Under the pieces are notes generated by a model, which was not told where the DNA came from, did not search any database, and worked only from the letters and a program-made list of their open reading frames with translations. DNA of 64,000 nucleotides from the NCBI GenBank assembly GCA_905160935.1, contig CAJHZI010000517.1, positions 2,271,617 to 2,335,616 of the forward strand. Direction: 5' to 3'. A program made the position numbers and the translations under genes. Of this stretch, positions 10,990 through 21,311 are shown in pieces. Within the stretch, counting starts at the first letter, position 1. The number at the start of each line of letters is the position of its first letter. This stretch comes from Enchytraeus crypticus (taxonomy: Eukaryota; Annelida; Clitellata; Enchytraeida; Enchytraeidae).

Positions 10990-11240
10990 GTTGCTTGACT
11001 GAATTTGGAGGCCTTGAATTCTTGTTAGAAAGTAGCCGAGCTAACACTTGATCAATTGCCGTTGTCTTACCATCTGTTATTATTACATCATCTAAGTAGA
11101 TATAATATACTTCTACATTGGGGCGTCTTTCCAACCCCCTCTAGCCTATAACGCAAAGCGCAAATTAGTGGGGTAGTATGGTACTCCCTAAGTTTGATTT
11201 TCAGGTTACCTCGGAGAAGTTCTTGACGCAAACTTCGCCA
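10990..11240 (-). pseudogene. Decayed LTR-retrotransposon reverse-transcriptase remnant
   Basis: A minus-strand frame reads RRPNVEVYYIYLDDVIITDG followed by LARLLSNKN. The YLDD box and its context resemble the active-site strand of Ty3/Gypsy reverse transcriptases (typically 'PNVEVYLDDI'). The preceding region is frame-shifted and no LTR was found nearby, so it is an old fragment unrelated to the intact element at 39005. Confidence 0.45.
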
Positions 11241-11506
11241 TCGCTTATATAAGGAACACGCCTTTGCATGTTGGCCTACATGTATTGAATTTAATTTTTA
11301 AAAACCATCTCGTTTTCTTCTGATCCTAGCGCCCATCGCTTGATATAGACTGCCTAATCGTGACTTTTTCATAATTCTGTAAATTGAGCCTCTTCGATTA
11401 TTGTTGTCAGCTCAGGGCCTGACAGATCTCTATGAATCTTCAGAGATAAGAGATTTGATGCGAAATGTCTCAGCGAATTGCTAGTAAAAACTTTTAACAA
11501 CGTTAG

Positions 11507-11832
11507 CATGTGAATACATTCAATGTCAATGTGAATACATTCAATGTGAATACATTCAATGTCAATGTGAATACATTCAATGTCAATGTGAATACATTCA
11601 ATGTCAATGTGAATACACTCAATGTGAATACATTCAATGTGAATACATTCAATGTGAATACATTCAATGTGAATACATTCACTGTGAATGCACTCAATGT
11701 GAATACATTTAATGTGAATACACACAATGTTAATACGCTGTATGTGAATACACTGCATGCGGATACAATGCATGTGAATACATTGAATGTGAATACATTG
11801 CAAGTTACTACAATACATGCGAATACACTGTT
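11507..11832. repeat. 15/21-bp minisatellite (GTGAATACATTCAAT)
   Basis: About 20 units of GTGAATACATTCAAT, some extended by GTCAAT, drift to degenerate units at the right end. Several frames on both strands are open because of unit composition; this is not evidence of a gene. Confidence 0.9.
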
Positions 11833-11956
11833 AGCATGAGAACAAACTGATGTTACGTAAGTTAAGAAACTGTAGAGTTAATGCACTCTATCTAACGATG
11901 CTTTATATATGAACACATGATGTCAGGGGTCCTGCTGCAAGATCGTGAAACACAAG

Positions 11957-12068
11957 GTGAGAGAGAGAGAGCGAGAGAGCGAGAGAGAGAGTGAGAGAGG
12001 GCGAGAGAGAGAGCGAGAGAGAGCGAGAGAAAGAGAGCGAGAGATAGAATGGAGAGAGAGAGATAGAG

Positions 12069-12099
<31 letters not shown>

Positions 12100-12213
12100 C
12101 AGAGAAAGAGAGAGAGAGAGAGCGAGAGAGAAAACGAGAGAAAGAGACACAGAAAGAGACAGAGAGCGGAGAGAGAGAAAAGAGTGAGAGTGAGAGAGAG
12201 AGAGAGAGAGAGA
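11957..12213. repeat. (GA)n-rich microsatellite
   Basis: Impure GA/GAGC tract. Apparent SLSLSL or ERERER frames are compositional. Confidence 0.95.
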
Positions 12214-13269
12214 TGCTCACATGACAGTAGCACTCTATAAAGCAGTTATCACATGATGAGTTCATGTGGCGACATCTGTTCTATAACTGCGCAGCTATTT
12301 AGCTTCGATTATTATGTTTCATTTATTACATTATTACATATTATATATATCATTATATATATCATTATAGTTTTTATTATTACATTCTATTACGCGATTT
12401 GATTTTTTCATTTCTAGTTATTCGAGATGTAACATGTTAACAGGTAGCATTTACATTGTTTACATCACCTTTGCAAAAAAGTTTTCTCTTCGATCTTTCC
12501 TAATCAGGACCCAGCATCTGAACTAGCCGCCTCTAAGGAAGTTGTTAAAGTTGTGGCGCTGTCACGCTTATTTCAGCTCAAACCGGCGATACGCAAGTGA
12601 CCTCAATTGTTTCTTTGGCAAAGGCCTTCTATGACTTTGCTAAGATTTATTATTTGTCGTAAGGTTACACACATGACAACCGCATGTGTTTACAAAGTTT
12701 CCTTGCTTGCTGTTTTTGTTGTTTTCAGTATTTACTACTTACTCTTAAATCTGGCAGTACTCGGTCTTAAAGGTGGTCATACATCTTTGTAGTAACCGGG
12801 CCCAAAATAGCTTGACTTCATTCATTGACGCGCAATTTTAACCAACTGCGCTAAATCCCGTCTCCAAAATGATGACGTAATCAGTTTGCTTCAGTGATAC
12901 TTTTAAGCCGCTAGCTGACCTCGAGTAGCCGGGCGGCGATTAAACACGTATTGCTCGAAAGCCTCTAATTGTTTTAATCAAACTCGGATTTTACCGTTTT
13001 TATACTCCTTTTAAAAATTAAAATTAAAATTAAAAAAAGGTATTTTTTAAAGAAAATTTAATATCGTTTCAACGGCCGATTCCTATTATAAGATTTTTTC
13101 TCTTTGACCTCTCCTATTCGACCATTGCATATGAACTGAGACCAATACGTAAACCCCCAGTCCACTAGTACCCTTCCTCGGACTGACTTCTCGGATTTTG
13201 ACTTGCACTGTTTTTGGATACCACACTCAGCGGATTGGATTTGAAACCATAAAAAGTAAATACGCCTTA
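12214..13269. other. Intergenic stretch, no gene recognised
   Basis: No exon-like or RNA-like signal was recognised. GACTTGCACTGTTTT near 13200 is shared with LINE-F 3' regions, so part may be an old LINE. Confidence 0.45.
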
Positions 13270-13395
13270 TAGAGAAACGATCAATTATGTTGACATCTAT
13301 CACTTTTAATACCACAGTCTTAAACTGTTAGTGCTCAATGTTGTCATGGATGACAGTAGCACTCTAATTATGTTGTTGTTGTTGTTGTTGATGGT
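13270..13395. repeat. SINE-2 tail fragment followed by Rep-D with (GTT)n
   Basis: ATGTTGACATCTATCACTTT and AAACTGTTAG come from the SINE-2 tail. They run directly into GCTCAATGTTGTCATGGATG ... GTAGCACTCTAAT and a GTT microsatellite, the normal end of Rep-D. Confidence 0.65.
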
Positions 13396-13441
13396 GCTGT
13401 TAAGAATGACGAATTATCGAACATAAAATAGATTATGCAAT

Positions 13442-14077
13442 CAGGGACGGATCCAGGAATTTTTTAAGGGGGGGCCCGAAATTTTTCTTTTTGAGAGTGT
13501 ACATTTTTTTGCTAACGCCCCGCCTTCTTCGGGACATGACGCAACCAGACAAATTTCTGTGGGTTGGTGGGGGGCTCAAAATTTGTTCACTACAGCGTTC
13601 GGCTCATAGAGTGAGTGCATCCCCGTACCTTACCCCCCCCACCCCCGCTCATACCCGTACTAAAATCAGGGGAAAACTTTTTTCCTCCAATGCATTGGTT
13701 ATGCATTGGTTCAAGTGAAAATTGAGAGCTAGTGAAACGGTCAACCTTTTTCGGGCCCCTTCCATTATATAGGGCTCCTAGTATATCCTAGAAAAAAATC
13801 AAGCTATTGGAACTGCGTTCCCTGTCGTACCCCACCCCCTCGGCCCCCCTAACCACTGTCATTACTAACATATTTACACATCGAAATTGCCATAGAAACA
13901 ATGAAAATATACCCCGTCTTACCCTCCCCCGGGCCCCCTCCCCTTACCACTGTCATTACTAACATATTTAAACATCAAAATTGCCATAGAAACAATGAAA
14001 ATATAGTTTTAAAAATTTTATCGTCGGACCTAAGGGGGGGGGGGCCGGGCCCCCTGCCCCCCCTGGATCCGCTACTG
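13442..14077. mobile_element. hAT-like MITE with 8-bp target duplication
   Basis: A 636-bp element with inverted ends: CAGGGACGGATCCAGG on the left and CCTGGATCCGCTACTG on the right. It is flanked by TATGCAAT (13434-13441) and TATACAAT (14078-14085), an 8-bp target duplication with one mismatch, as made by hAT transposases. G/C homopolymers lie inside each end. No transposase is encoded. Two internal copies of an ACTGTCATTACTAACATATT segment (13854 and 13951) show an internal tandem duplication. Confidence 0.8.
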
Positions 14078-14320
14078 TATACAATTCTAGCTTTACCTAG
14101 TCTGGGGCGATCATAGCTTTAATTGATCGAAGGCATGCTCATCACTGCATACTATGCGATACAACTTCTGGATTTTTTTTTCAAAAGAGCATTATTAACC
14201 GATTATTAGCTAGAGAAACATATATAGTCACATATTATGATATAGCGCGAAATGTTGCTTAACAGAAACGTTATATCGGCGAATGTCTGATCATACAAAC
14301 TAATGTTGGCGTTCCTATGT

Positions 14321-14392
14321 GGCTCGTTGGTCTAGGGGTATGATTCTCGCTTAGGGTGCGAGAGGTCCCGGGTTCAAATCCCGGACGAGCCC
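14321..14392 (+). tRNA. tRNA-Pro (AGG)
   Basis: Complete cloverleaf: acceptor GGCTCGT/ACGAGCC, anticodon stem TCTCGC/GCGAGA around loop TTAGGGT (anticodon AGG), T arm CCGGG-TTCAAAT-CCCGG. No intron; the discriminator is C. Box A and box B are intact. Confidence 0.97.
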
Positions 14393-15682
14393 TATCGTTT
14401 TGACTCCGAATATTAAAGACTATTTCAATTAGGTATCTCTAAGGTTGAGATGATCTTTTTCTTGTAACTTTCAAGCTTACTATATAACTCTCAACTTTTG
14501 CGGTAATATTTTAATCTTAGTGGCTTCATTTTAAAGTTTGAACCTTGAAAAGTCGACAGCAATGTTTAATATTTAATAGACCATATCATGCAAATGCATC
14601 TCTATACTTTACGACAAATACATCCAGTAAAATGAACAATATACAATAGAACACATATCACAATATCAATAGCATACAAGCATCACAAAACCAAAACGAT
14701 ATCATACTATAGTTACTACAGTTACTATAGTTAAAATACCAGAATCCGAGGGATACTTAAAATAAATCGTAGCACATAATTTACACTGAAGGATAGTGCA
14801 AAAATGTGTGTTTGAAGATTCTTTTAGAGCTGTCAGGTGAGTCAGAATGTCTTGTAAAATGAGAAAGTTCATTCCACATTTTGGGATCTGCTTCACGAAA
14901 TGACTTGCCATCATTAAACAATCAAAAACTGTAAGTTTTTCTGTTTCCGAAGTTAATATTTAAAATTTCAGTTTACCTTGAGGTACAATTTTGTGCAATG
15001 GCCCGTATCGTTTCTAAAGCTGCAGTAGATTAGTGCGCCATATATGCTTGGGTAAGTAGGCCTATGTTTTAGGTAGATCAGAATAGGAAGGTATGTATTG
15101 AGGTGGTATACATGTATGTGTACTGGTATATAAGTCTCTGTTTAAGTTGGATTTATTCTTCAACTAAGGTATGAAATTCTAGTATTATTCCCCCTTTACA
15201 AATTTATATCTGATGACGTAAAATATTACGACTAGACTGGTGTTACTAGTCTTGTAACTTCCTGAACCAGTCTAATATAATTAAATCTAAAAAAATGAAA
15301 TTAGATGCTGATGAGAGATTTGGAGTACAGTATCTTACTCAGGTCTCACTGGATATTGGAGCTAAAAATATCTACAATCAAGCCGTATTATGTCAGATTT
15401 TCTTGTTTACATCTTGTTGTTAATTCTAAAGTCGCATCTGGAGCAGTCAGATTTCTTTAATTACGATGAAACAAAGAACACGAGCGAACAAAAACCAATA
15501 AGAGATCAAAGGTATGATTTCTGGAGCAAGATCGTTAACTCTGTTAACTTTAGGTCAACAGGGTCAAAACCGTTTCTGAGTTTATACAATATTGTGGCTG
15601 TCTTAAAAACGTCTCTTGAAATTACTAAAGTTAAAAATAAACAGTTTGAGCACCTCAAGATATTTAAATAATGACCGACAGA
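14393..15682. other. Intergenic stretch, no gene recognised
   Basis: Short frames such as that at 15390-15671 (93 codons, plus) show no family resemblance or flanking splice pattern. Confidence 0.45.
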
Positions 15683-15699
15683 CCATTGACGGGCCGCGA

Positions 15700-15825
15700 C
15701 ATTCCTTAACCTGATCGGTTCGGAAATTGTATCTCTCTCTTAGTTCAAAGCCTACTGGTAGGTCAATGGTATATAACGCCTCCACTCTTCTTTGTCTTCC
15801 GTTTTCCTCTTAATTAAATAGACTT
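15700..15825 (-). mobile_element. LINE-M 3' fragment
   Basis: Minus-strand match to the LINE-M C-terminal coding end (ATATAACGCCTCCACTCTTC and TGTCTTCCGTTTTCCTCTT), truncated on both sides. Confidence 0.75.
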
Positions 15826-17115
15826 TGTTCCTGATCGATTAGTAACTTGCTTTAAAAAATAAAATTTTTACCTTTACCTGCATGTTTCTTACTGTGTAAA
15901 AAATGAATTTAGCTTCCTATTGTCCAGATATATATAAAAATGACTTAAATGATACGACCCAGGTGAACATGGTTGAAAGTTAAAAGAAAAATATAGACCT
16001 GCTTCAGATGGGCACAGTAATTTCTAAGCTACGGATTGAATAAAGTATTTGGAAGTAAGTCTAGATCAGGACTTCGTGTTTGACTTCGTAATCGGCTTCT
16101 TAATTCCTCTTTATGAATTTGAAATCTAGACTGTGAGAAAAACGTTTTTTGATACCATCCATTATGACCATAAAGCACAAAACAGAATTGAATTGCACTT
16201 ATCTTTAGCAGTTATTGCATTTATCGGTACCTTTTACCAGTTAACTCGCAGTTTTTGCATAGCGCGTCAAGAAAGGTTGAAAACCTCAGTCACTGATCCT
16301 TTTAAGAGGACGAAATCATTATGTTATGAGTCAGATAACAAAATTCCTCGAATTCTCCAGTCTAGTTAAGAATTAAAGTGATATCACTTGTGTTTATCTA
16401 AAACACAGAGCGTGTTTACTGTCTAAGTTTATAATATTATTTATATATAGACACTGGTCGTTCAGACAGGGTATATTTTTAAAGTCCAAATAAATAGAGA
16501 GCTTACGAAGATCCTAGATATATAGCGCAAATCATGCTGAGGTAATAATGGTATTCGCATAAGCTTCTGCGTATATTCTCTTGAATTATTATAATTATTA
16601 TATCCACCTTAGCAATTACGTTTTAGACTATAAAATATTTAATTCTATTCCGTTTGATTCATATTTTCGGCAACACAACTAATGGCTGAATTTCTTCTGA
16701 ATAAATAAAAGAAATAATGAATAAAAATGAGCAATAATGCAAGTAATCATCGAGAATAAATGGTTTATTATCGTATATTGTATGCTAAATAAGCAACATA
16801 TTTAGGCAGAGACCAAACCTTTCCTTCGAGAATATAATAATATTGTCTGCTGAATATATTGTGTCTAGTTATCGAAAATGATTAATCCAATAATAACATG
16901 TAAGATTACTAAAAAATTACTAATTTTCTTTAAAGGCTTTAAAATTAGCATAAAATTAGTCTTTTTAGTATTGACATTGAGATTTTGGCAGGATATACAT
17001 AGCTGATTTTTTAGGAAACTTTTCTGATCTACGCAACAACCGCAGACCGTCTTGCTGCACGGCTGTTATCAACGAATAGAATATAAGTGCAAAGTAAATC
17101 ACCCTCAATCGTGAG
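15826..17115. other. Intergenic stretch, no gene recognised
   Basis: AT-rich; a 78-codon plus-strand frame at 16133-16369 has no recognisable motif. Confidence 0.45.
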
Positions 17116-17188
17116 GGCTCTATGGCTTAGTTGGCAAAGCGTCTGCCTAGTAAGCAGAAGATCATGGGTTCGATTCCCATTGGAGCCT
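17116..17188 (+). tRNA. tRNA-Thr (AGT)
   Basis: Mature part identical to the copies at 3237, 3543 and 3703. The downstream spacer matches that of the 3543 copy, not the 3237 copy. Confidence 0.95.
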
Positions 17189-17272
17189 TGTTTTTTATTT
17201 TTAAAATCCGATATTTCATTTGAGTTATAAATCGAAACAAGTAAATCATACCCACCATACGTTGGCATGACG

Positions 17273-17345
17273 GGCTCTATGGCTTAGTTGGCAAAGCGTC
17301 TGCCTAGTAAGCAGAAGATCATGGGTTCGATTCCCATTGGAGCCT
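17273..17345 (+). tRNA. tRNA-Thr (AGT)
   Basis: Identical mature part. Its 81-bp downstream spacer (CTTATTTTGCATTACCAGAT onward) is nearly identical to that after the 3237 copy. Confidence 0.95.
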
Positions 17346-17426
17346 TCTTATTTTGCATTACCAGATTATTGAAAAACTAAAGCTTTAAGGTAATCTAGAA
17401 CACAGAGCTATATTAAAAATATAACG

Positions 17427-17502
17427 GGCTCTACGGCTTAGTTAGCAAAGCGTATGTATGCCTAGCAAATAGAAGACCAAGGGTTCGAGTCTCACTGGAC
17501 CA
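17427..17502 (+). pseudogene. tRNA-Thr-like pseudogene
   Basis: Same defective unit as 3391-3466, with two base differences in the anticodon region (TGCCTAGCAAAT). It cannot form the anticodon or acceptor stem. Confidence 0.85.
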
Positions 17503-17578
17503 TTTTTAGTTTTACCCGGTATTTCTGAGTTATAGATAGAAACAACTCAAACATAACCGTGCCTAACCTAATATAACG

Positions 17579-17651
17579 GGCTCTATGGCTTAGTTGGCAA
17601 AGCGTCTGCCTAGTAAGCAGAAGATCATGGGTTCGATTCCCATTGGAGCCT
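17579..17651 (+). tRNA. tRNA-Thr (AGT)
   Basis: Identical mature tRNA-Thr sequence. Last unit of the second cluster, where the repeat unit ends. Confidence 0.95.
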
Positions 17652-18125
17652 TGATTTTACTCTTACTAACCTGTTAGTAAATTAAATAGCTAATGGGTTA
17701 AAGAAATGAAATGTCATTGAAGATTGGGCCAAGAATTTTAGACCAAATCGACCCCTAGAGCTTCTAAGATGTACATTACAGCCGGGCCATGTAGTTAAGT
17801 GAAATACGTGCTTTCAATACTGTTCTTTCAGCACCAGGTCCAAGGTAAGAATTCCTAACTCATAATAGTATTAGAGCTCTCTAGCTAAAGAGCACTTACG
17901 TCTTAGCAATAAATAGATCTAAGGGGTGATTTCTCATTGCCTTCCACAGCAGCAGACTGTAGTCACCTCGTTAAATACACGCACGGTACGGTAGACCTAT
18001 TCTTCAGTATATAGTGCAGCAGTATATTGAAAACACGTTTATATAAAGAATATTTTATATTTAATTATATTAAATAATATAATTCAAAAATTACAAAGAT
18101 TTAACGAATTAAAATGTATAACAAG

Positions 18126-18240
18126 TTTTGATTGAAAATGTGTTAGTGAGAAATGAGAGTTAAACAAAAGTCGCTCAATCAACACCTCAATCAATTCACA
18201 GATCTATCAATCAGTCGATCAATATATAAGTCAATCCATA
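18126..18240. repeat. 115-bp direct repeat, copy 1
   Basis: TTTTGATTGAAAATGTGTTA through ATATAAGTCAATCCATA is repeated without visible change at 19011-19125. Both copies run into CAAT microsatellites. Confidence 0.9.
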
Positions 18241-18544
18241 GGACAGTTAATAAATCAATCAATCAATACATCAATTAACAGTAATGGCGTGCAGTAATGT
18301 TTAGGTGTCAATACTATAAGCATATGTGGTATCATAACAACAAGTAATGCACCTAATATCGCTCAATATTCAAACGCCAATGCATATTACAATTTCTTTT
18401 AGAAAATATCAAACCACATCCAATACAATAAGTCGTGCCTATGAACAGCAGACTGAAAATGGTAAAAGCAGGAACAAATTAAACATTACAATACCACACA
18501 AATTAGAGCTGTCTAAAAAATTATAATCTCTTTCTTCGTCTACT

Positions 18545-18662
18545 GCTGAGAGGCCGAATGGATAGCACATTTGCTTGAGAAGCAGGAGGTCATCGGTTCA
18601 AATCCCAGCTAGAACATCTCTGACAATGTCCCTTGTGACATGGAAGCAGACGTTAAACTTGG
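18545..18662 (+). mobile_element. SINE-3 copy: tRNA-derived head on LINE-F-like tail
   Basis: Box A-like GGCCGAATGGATAGC (18552 onward) and box B GGTTCAAATCC (18596-18606) are followed by TCTGACAATGTCCC and GCAGACGTTAAACTT. The tail matches the 3' end common to LINE-F copies (CCCTGACAT...GGACGTTAAA), as expected for a SINE copied by that LINE's machinery. Confidence 0.65.
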
Positions 18663-18829
18663 CTCTACAGCTATCTCTACGACTGATCACAAGCAAGTCA
18701 GGACAGGATTCGATCATGAGTCTTTCTGCTCACAAATCAAGTCTGCTACCGCTATGTCTGATGCTATAAGCGAGACCTCAGGAATGTCTAACTAATTCCT
18801 GCCACAGAGTGACTGAAAGATTTAAGCTG

Positions 18830-18990
18830 TCATAGAGAAGATAACTGAGGAAGACCAAGACATTAGATATCTAAAGACAATGCATTTGTAAGTAGATACA
18901 AAGAGGTTAGGAGAGGATGGAGAAGGAAGGACGTCTATGTGTCATGGACCAGTGGTCTGAGCATACACTGAGAGAGAACTGATTGGTTCT
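18830..18990 (+). mobile_element. LINE-M 3' fragment, diverged
   Basis: GAGAGGATGGAGAAGGAAGG, TCTATGTGTCATGGACCAG and GCATACACTGAGAGAGAACT correspond to the LINE-M end. A short similar piece recurs at 19195-19220. Confidence 0.5.
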
Positions 18991-19010
18991 TCCATTAAAA
19001 TTTATACAAA

Positions 19011-19125
19011 TTTTGATTGAAAATGTGTTAGTGAGAAATGAGAGTTAAACAAAAGTCGCTCAATCAACACCTCAATCAATTCACAGATCTATCAATCAGT
19101 CGATCAATATATAAGTCAATCCATA
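19011..19125. repeat. 115-bp direct repeat, copy 2
   Basis: Identical to 18126-18240. The two copies flank the SINE-3 and LINE-M insertions. Confidence 0.9.
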
Positions 19126-19854
19126 AGCCAATTAATCAATCAATCAATCAATAATTCAAGTAATAATTAATAAAGTAATAATTCAAATAATATAGCATAC
19201 ACTAAGAGAACTCTATTGGTTCTCCCATTGGGTCAGCAATCCAATGATCCCACTAACAAAGCTACTCAGCTACAATGCATACAACTCACACATAAACATA
19301 AGAATAAACTAATTCAAGCTCGTAACGTAAATACAGAATTAAACGAAGACTAGAAAACACATAAAAACAGATTTAACGCCCGTTACGTCGCTATACGATG
19401 CTGTCAGTGAGAGCATTGGTTAAGACTACCTCAGCCGCCCACAGATGCCTTTTTAAAAAATATTTTATAACAAAGAATTAAAACTGGTTTTTCAAGACCA
19501 ACCATTAATTTTGTCCTAACAGTCTATCAAGAATAACTAACTAGAAATAATCCACCGATTAAATTTAAATTGAATATAAACATAACGGCTGTCATGTAAT
19601 CATTAAAAGAGAAGAACAACACAAAGCCTAAATTCTAACAGAATATCAATAACAACAAGCAATTCAAACAGAGACTTTAAATTAAATAATTAATAAAAGA
19701 CAAGTCAAAAATGAAACAAAACAATCTGCCATTAGTGCCCTTGGTTTAGCCTACTACTGGAATCTTATACAACACCCTCTTCCCCTATATCTTCATCACA
19801 GAATCATTTTTATAAAAAATTTGAACCAAATTTCTGTGCAGCAGAAACATATGT

Positions 19855-20140
19855 GGCTTCAGTTATATACATAAAATTAGACTAGAACTATAATATCAGT
19901 TATGCAATCAGTTTCAGTTATATACATAAAATTAGACTAGAACTATAATCCCAGTTATACAATCAGTTTCAGTTATATACATAAAATTAGACTAGAACTA
20001 TAATCCCAGTTATACAATCAGTTTCAGTTATATACATAAAATTAGACTAGAACTATAATCCCAGTTATACAATCAGTTTCAGTTATATACATAAAATTAG
20101 ACTAGAACTATAACCTCACTCACACAAGCAGATTCAGTTA
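19855..20140. repeat. ~55-bp tandem repeat, about five copies
   Basis: Unit TCAGTTATATACATAAAATT plus AGACTAGAACTATAATCCC. Inner copies are nearly identical and the last is diverged. It lies just downstream of the VAP 3' end. Confidence 0.9.
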
Positions 20141-20278
20141 ATATAAAATTGAGATGGATGTAGAACTTCTACAATATTTATATAAATCTTCAATCAAACA
20201 GTAGATCCATGGTCAGTAATATACCACGGACCTCCACGGCAATGGTTTGACCTGGACTTACAGAACAAGCTGCAGACG

Positions 20279-21029
20279 CTACATGGAGTACCTTCCTATG
20301 ACGGCTCCCAGCAGACCAGCTAACAGCGCTATCAGCAGAGCCACTGCTACTTTGAGGGCTGGGATACCCTGAATCTCTGTGTTAACCCTTGCCTGAGAAA
20401 TAACAATCAATCTCAAATCAATGGAATAATTCGTAATAATAGAATAATATCATCATCATCATCATCATCTTCCCTTAAATCCCAGTTTAACCAGGGTCAA
20501 GATACGAATAGACTTTATCATCCATTCGTAGAATAATAATATAATAATAATTTAATAATATAATAAAAATATAATATAATAAAAAATATATAGGGCCTAT
20601 ATAAGTATATTTATAAAGCACCGCTCTGTGCTAAATGCCAGAGTAGCGCTGAATGGACAGTGAAGGTCAAGTAGACTGATGGTGTAATGCCACTATCCGT
20701 GCAGTCATAACTGTGTTTATTTGAGAGAAAGAGAGAAGGGTGTTTATCTATGCATGGTAGCCAATATAATAATGATAATATTATAATATAATAGAATAAT
20801 ATTTAATAATTTGTTTAGTGCACCTGATAAAGCATGCAAACACAGGAAGTATAACAACAAAATCAAGAACAACAACAGTGTCAGAAACAACAACAACAAC
20901 AACAACAGCAGCACATATTTACCATCAGCAGCTGAGAGGTGGAGTTGGTGAAGCGAAGGTCAGTGAGGTCATTGAGGTCAGTGGGGACGCCTTGATTCTG
21001 AGCCAGGTCCATCGGGCTTGAGGCGGTCT

Positions 21030-21062
<33 letters not shown>

Positions 21063-21280
21063 TCAATCAGACGATCAGTCAATCGATCAATCAATCAATC
21101 AATCAATCGCTCAATCAGACGATCAGTCAATCGATCAATCAATCAAACGATCATTAGTCAAATCACTCCATTAATAAAATCAATTGAATCAATCAGTGAA
21201 ACTATAAAAAATAACATCAGTATTTTTACAAACAAAATGAATCAAATCAATCAATTTATGAAGTAATGATTATCTCATTT

Positions 21281-21311
<31 letters not shown>

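Noticed and set aside
11510..11839. Long open frames on both strands rich in NVNTF or CIHIE
   Set aside because: They arise from a 15/21-bp minisatellite whose unit lacks stops; no start context, domain or splice evidence.
11945..12265. SLSLSL and ERERER frames
   Set aside because: GA microsatellite.
15390..16369. Two plus-strand frames (93 and 78 codons) considered as transposase remnants
   Set aside because: No catalytic or zinc-finger motif could be recognised.
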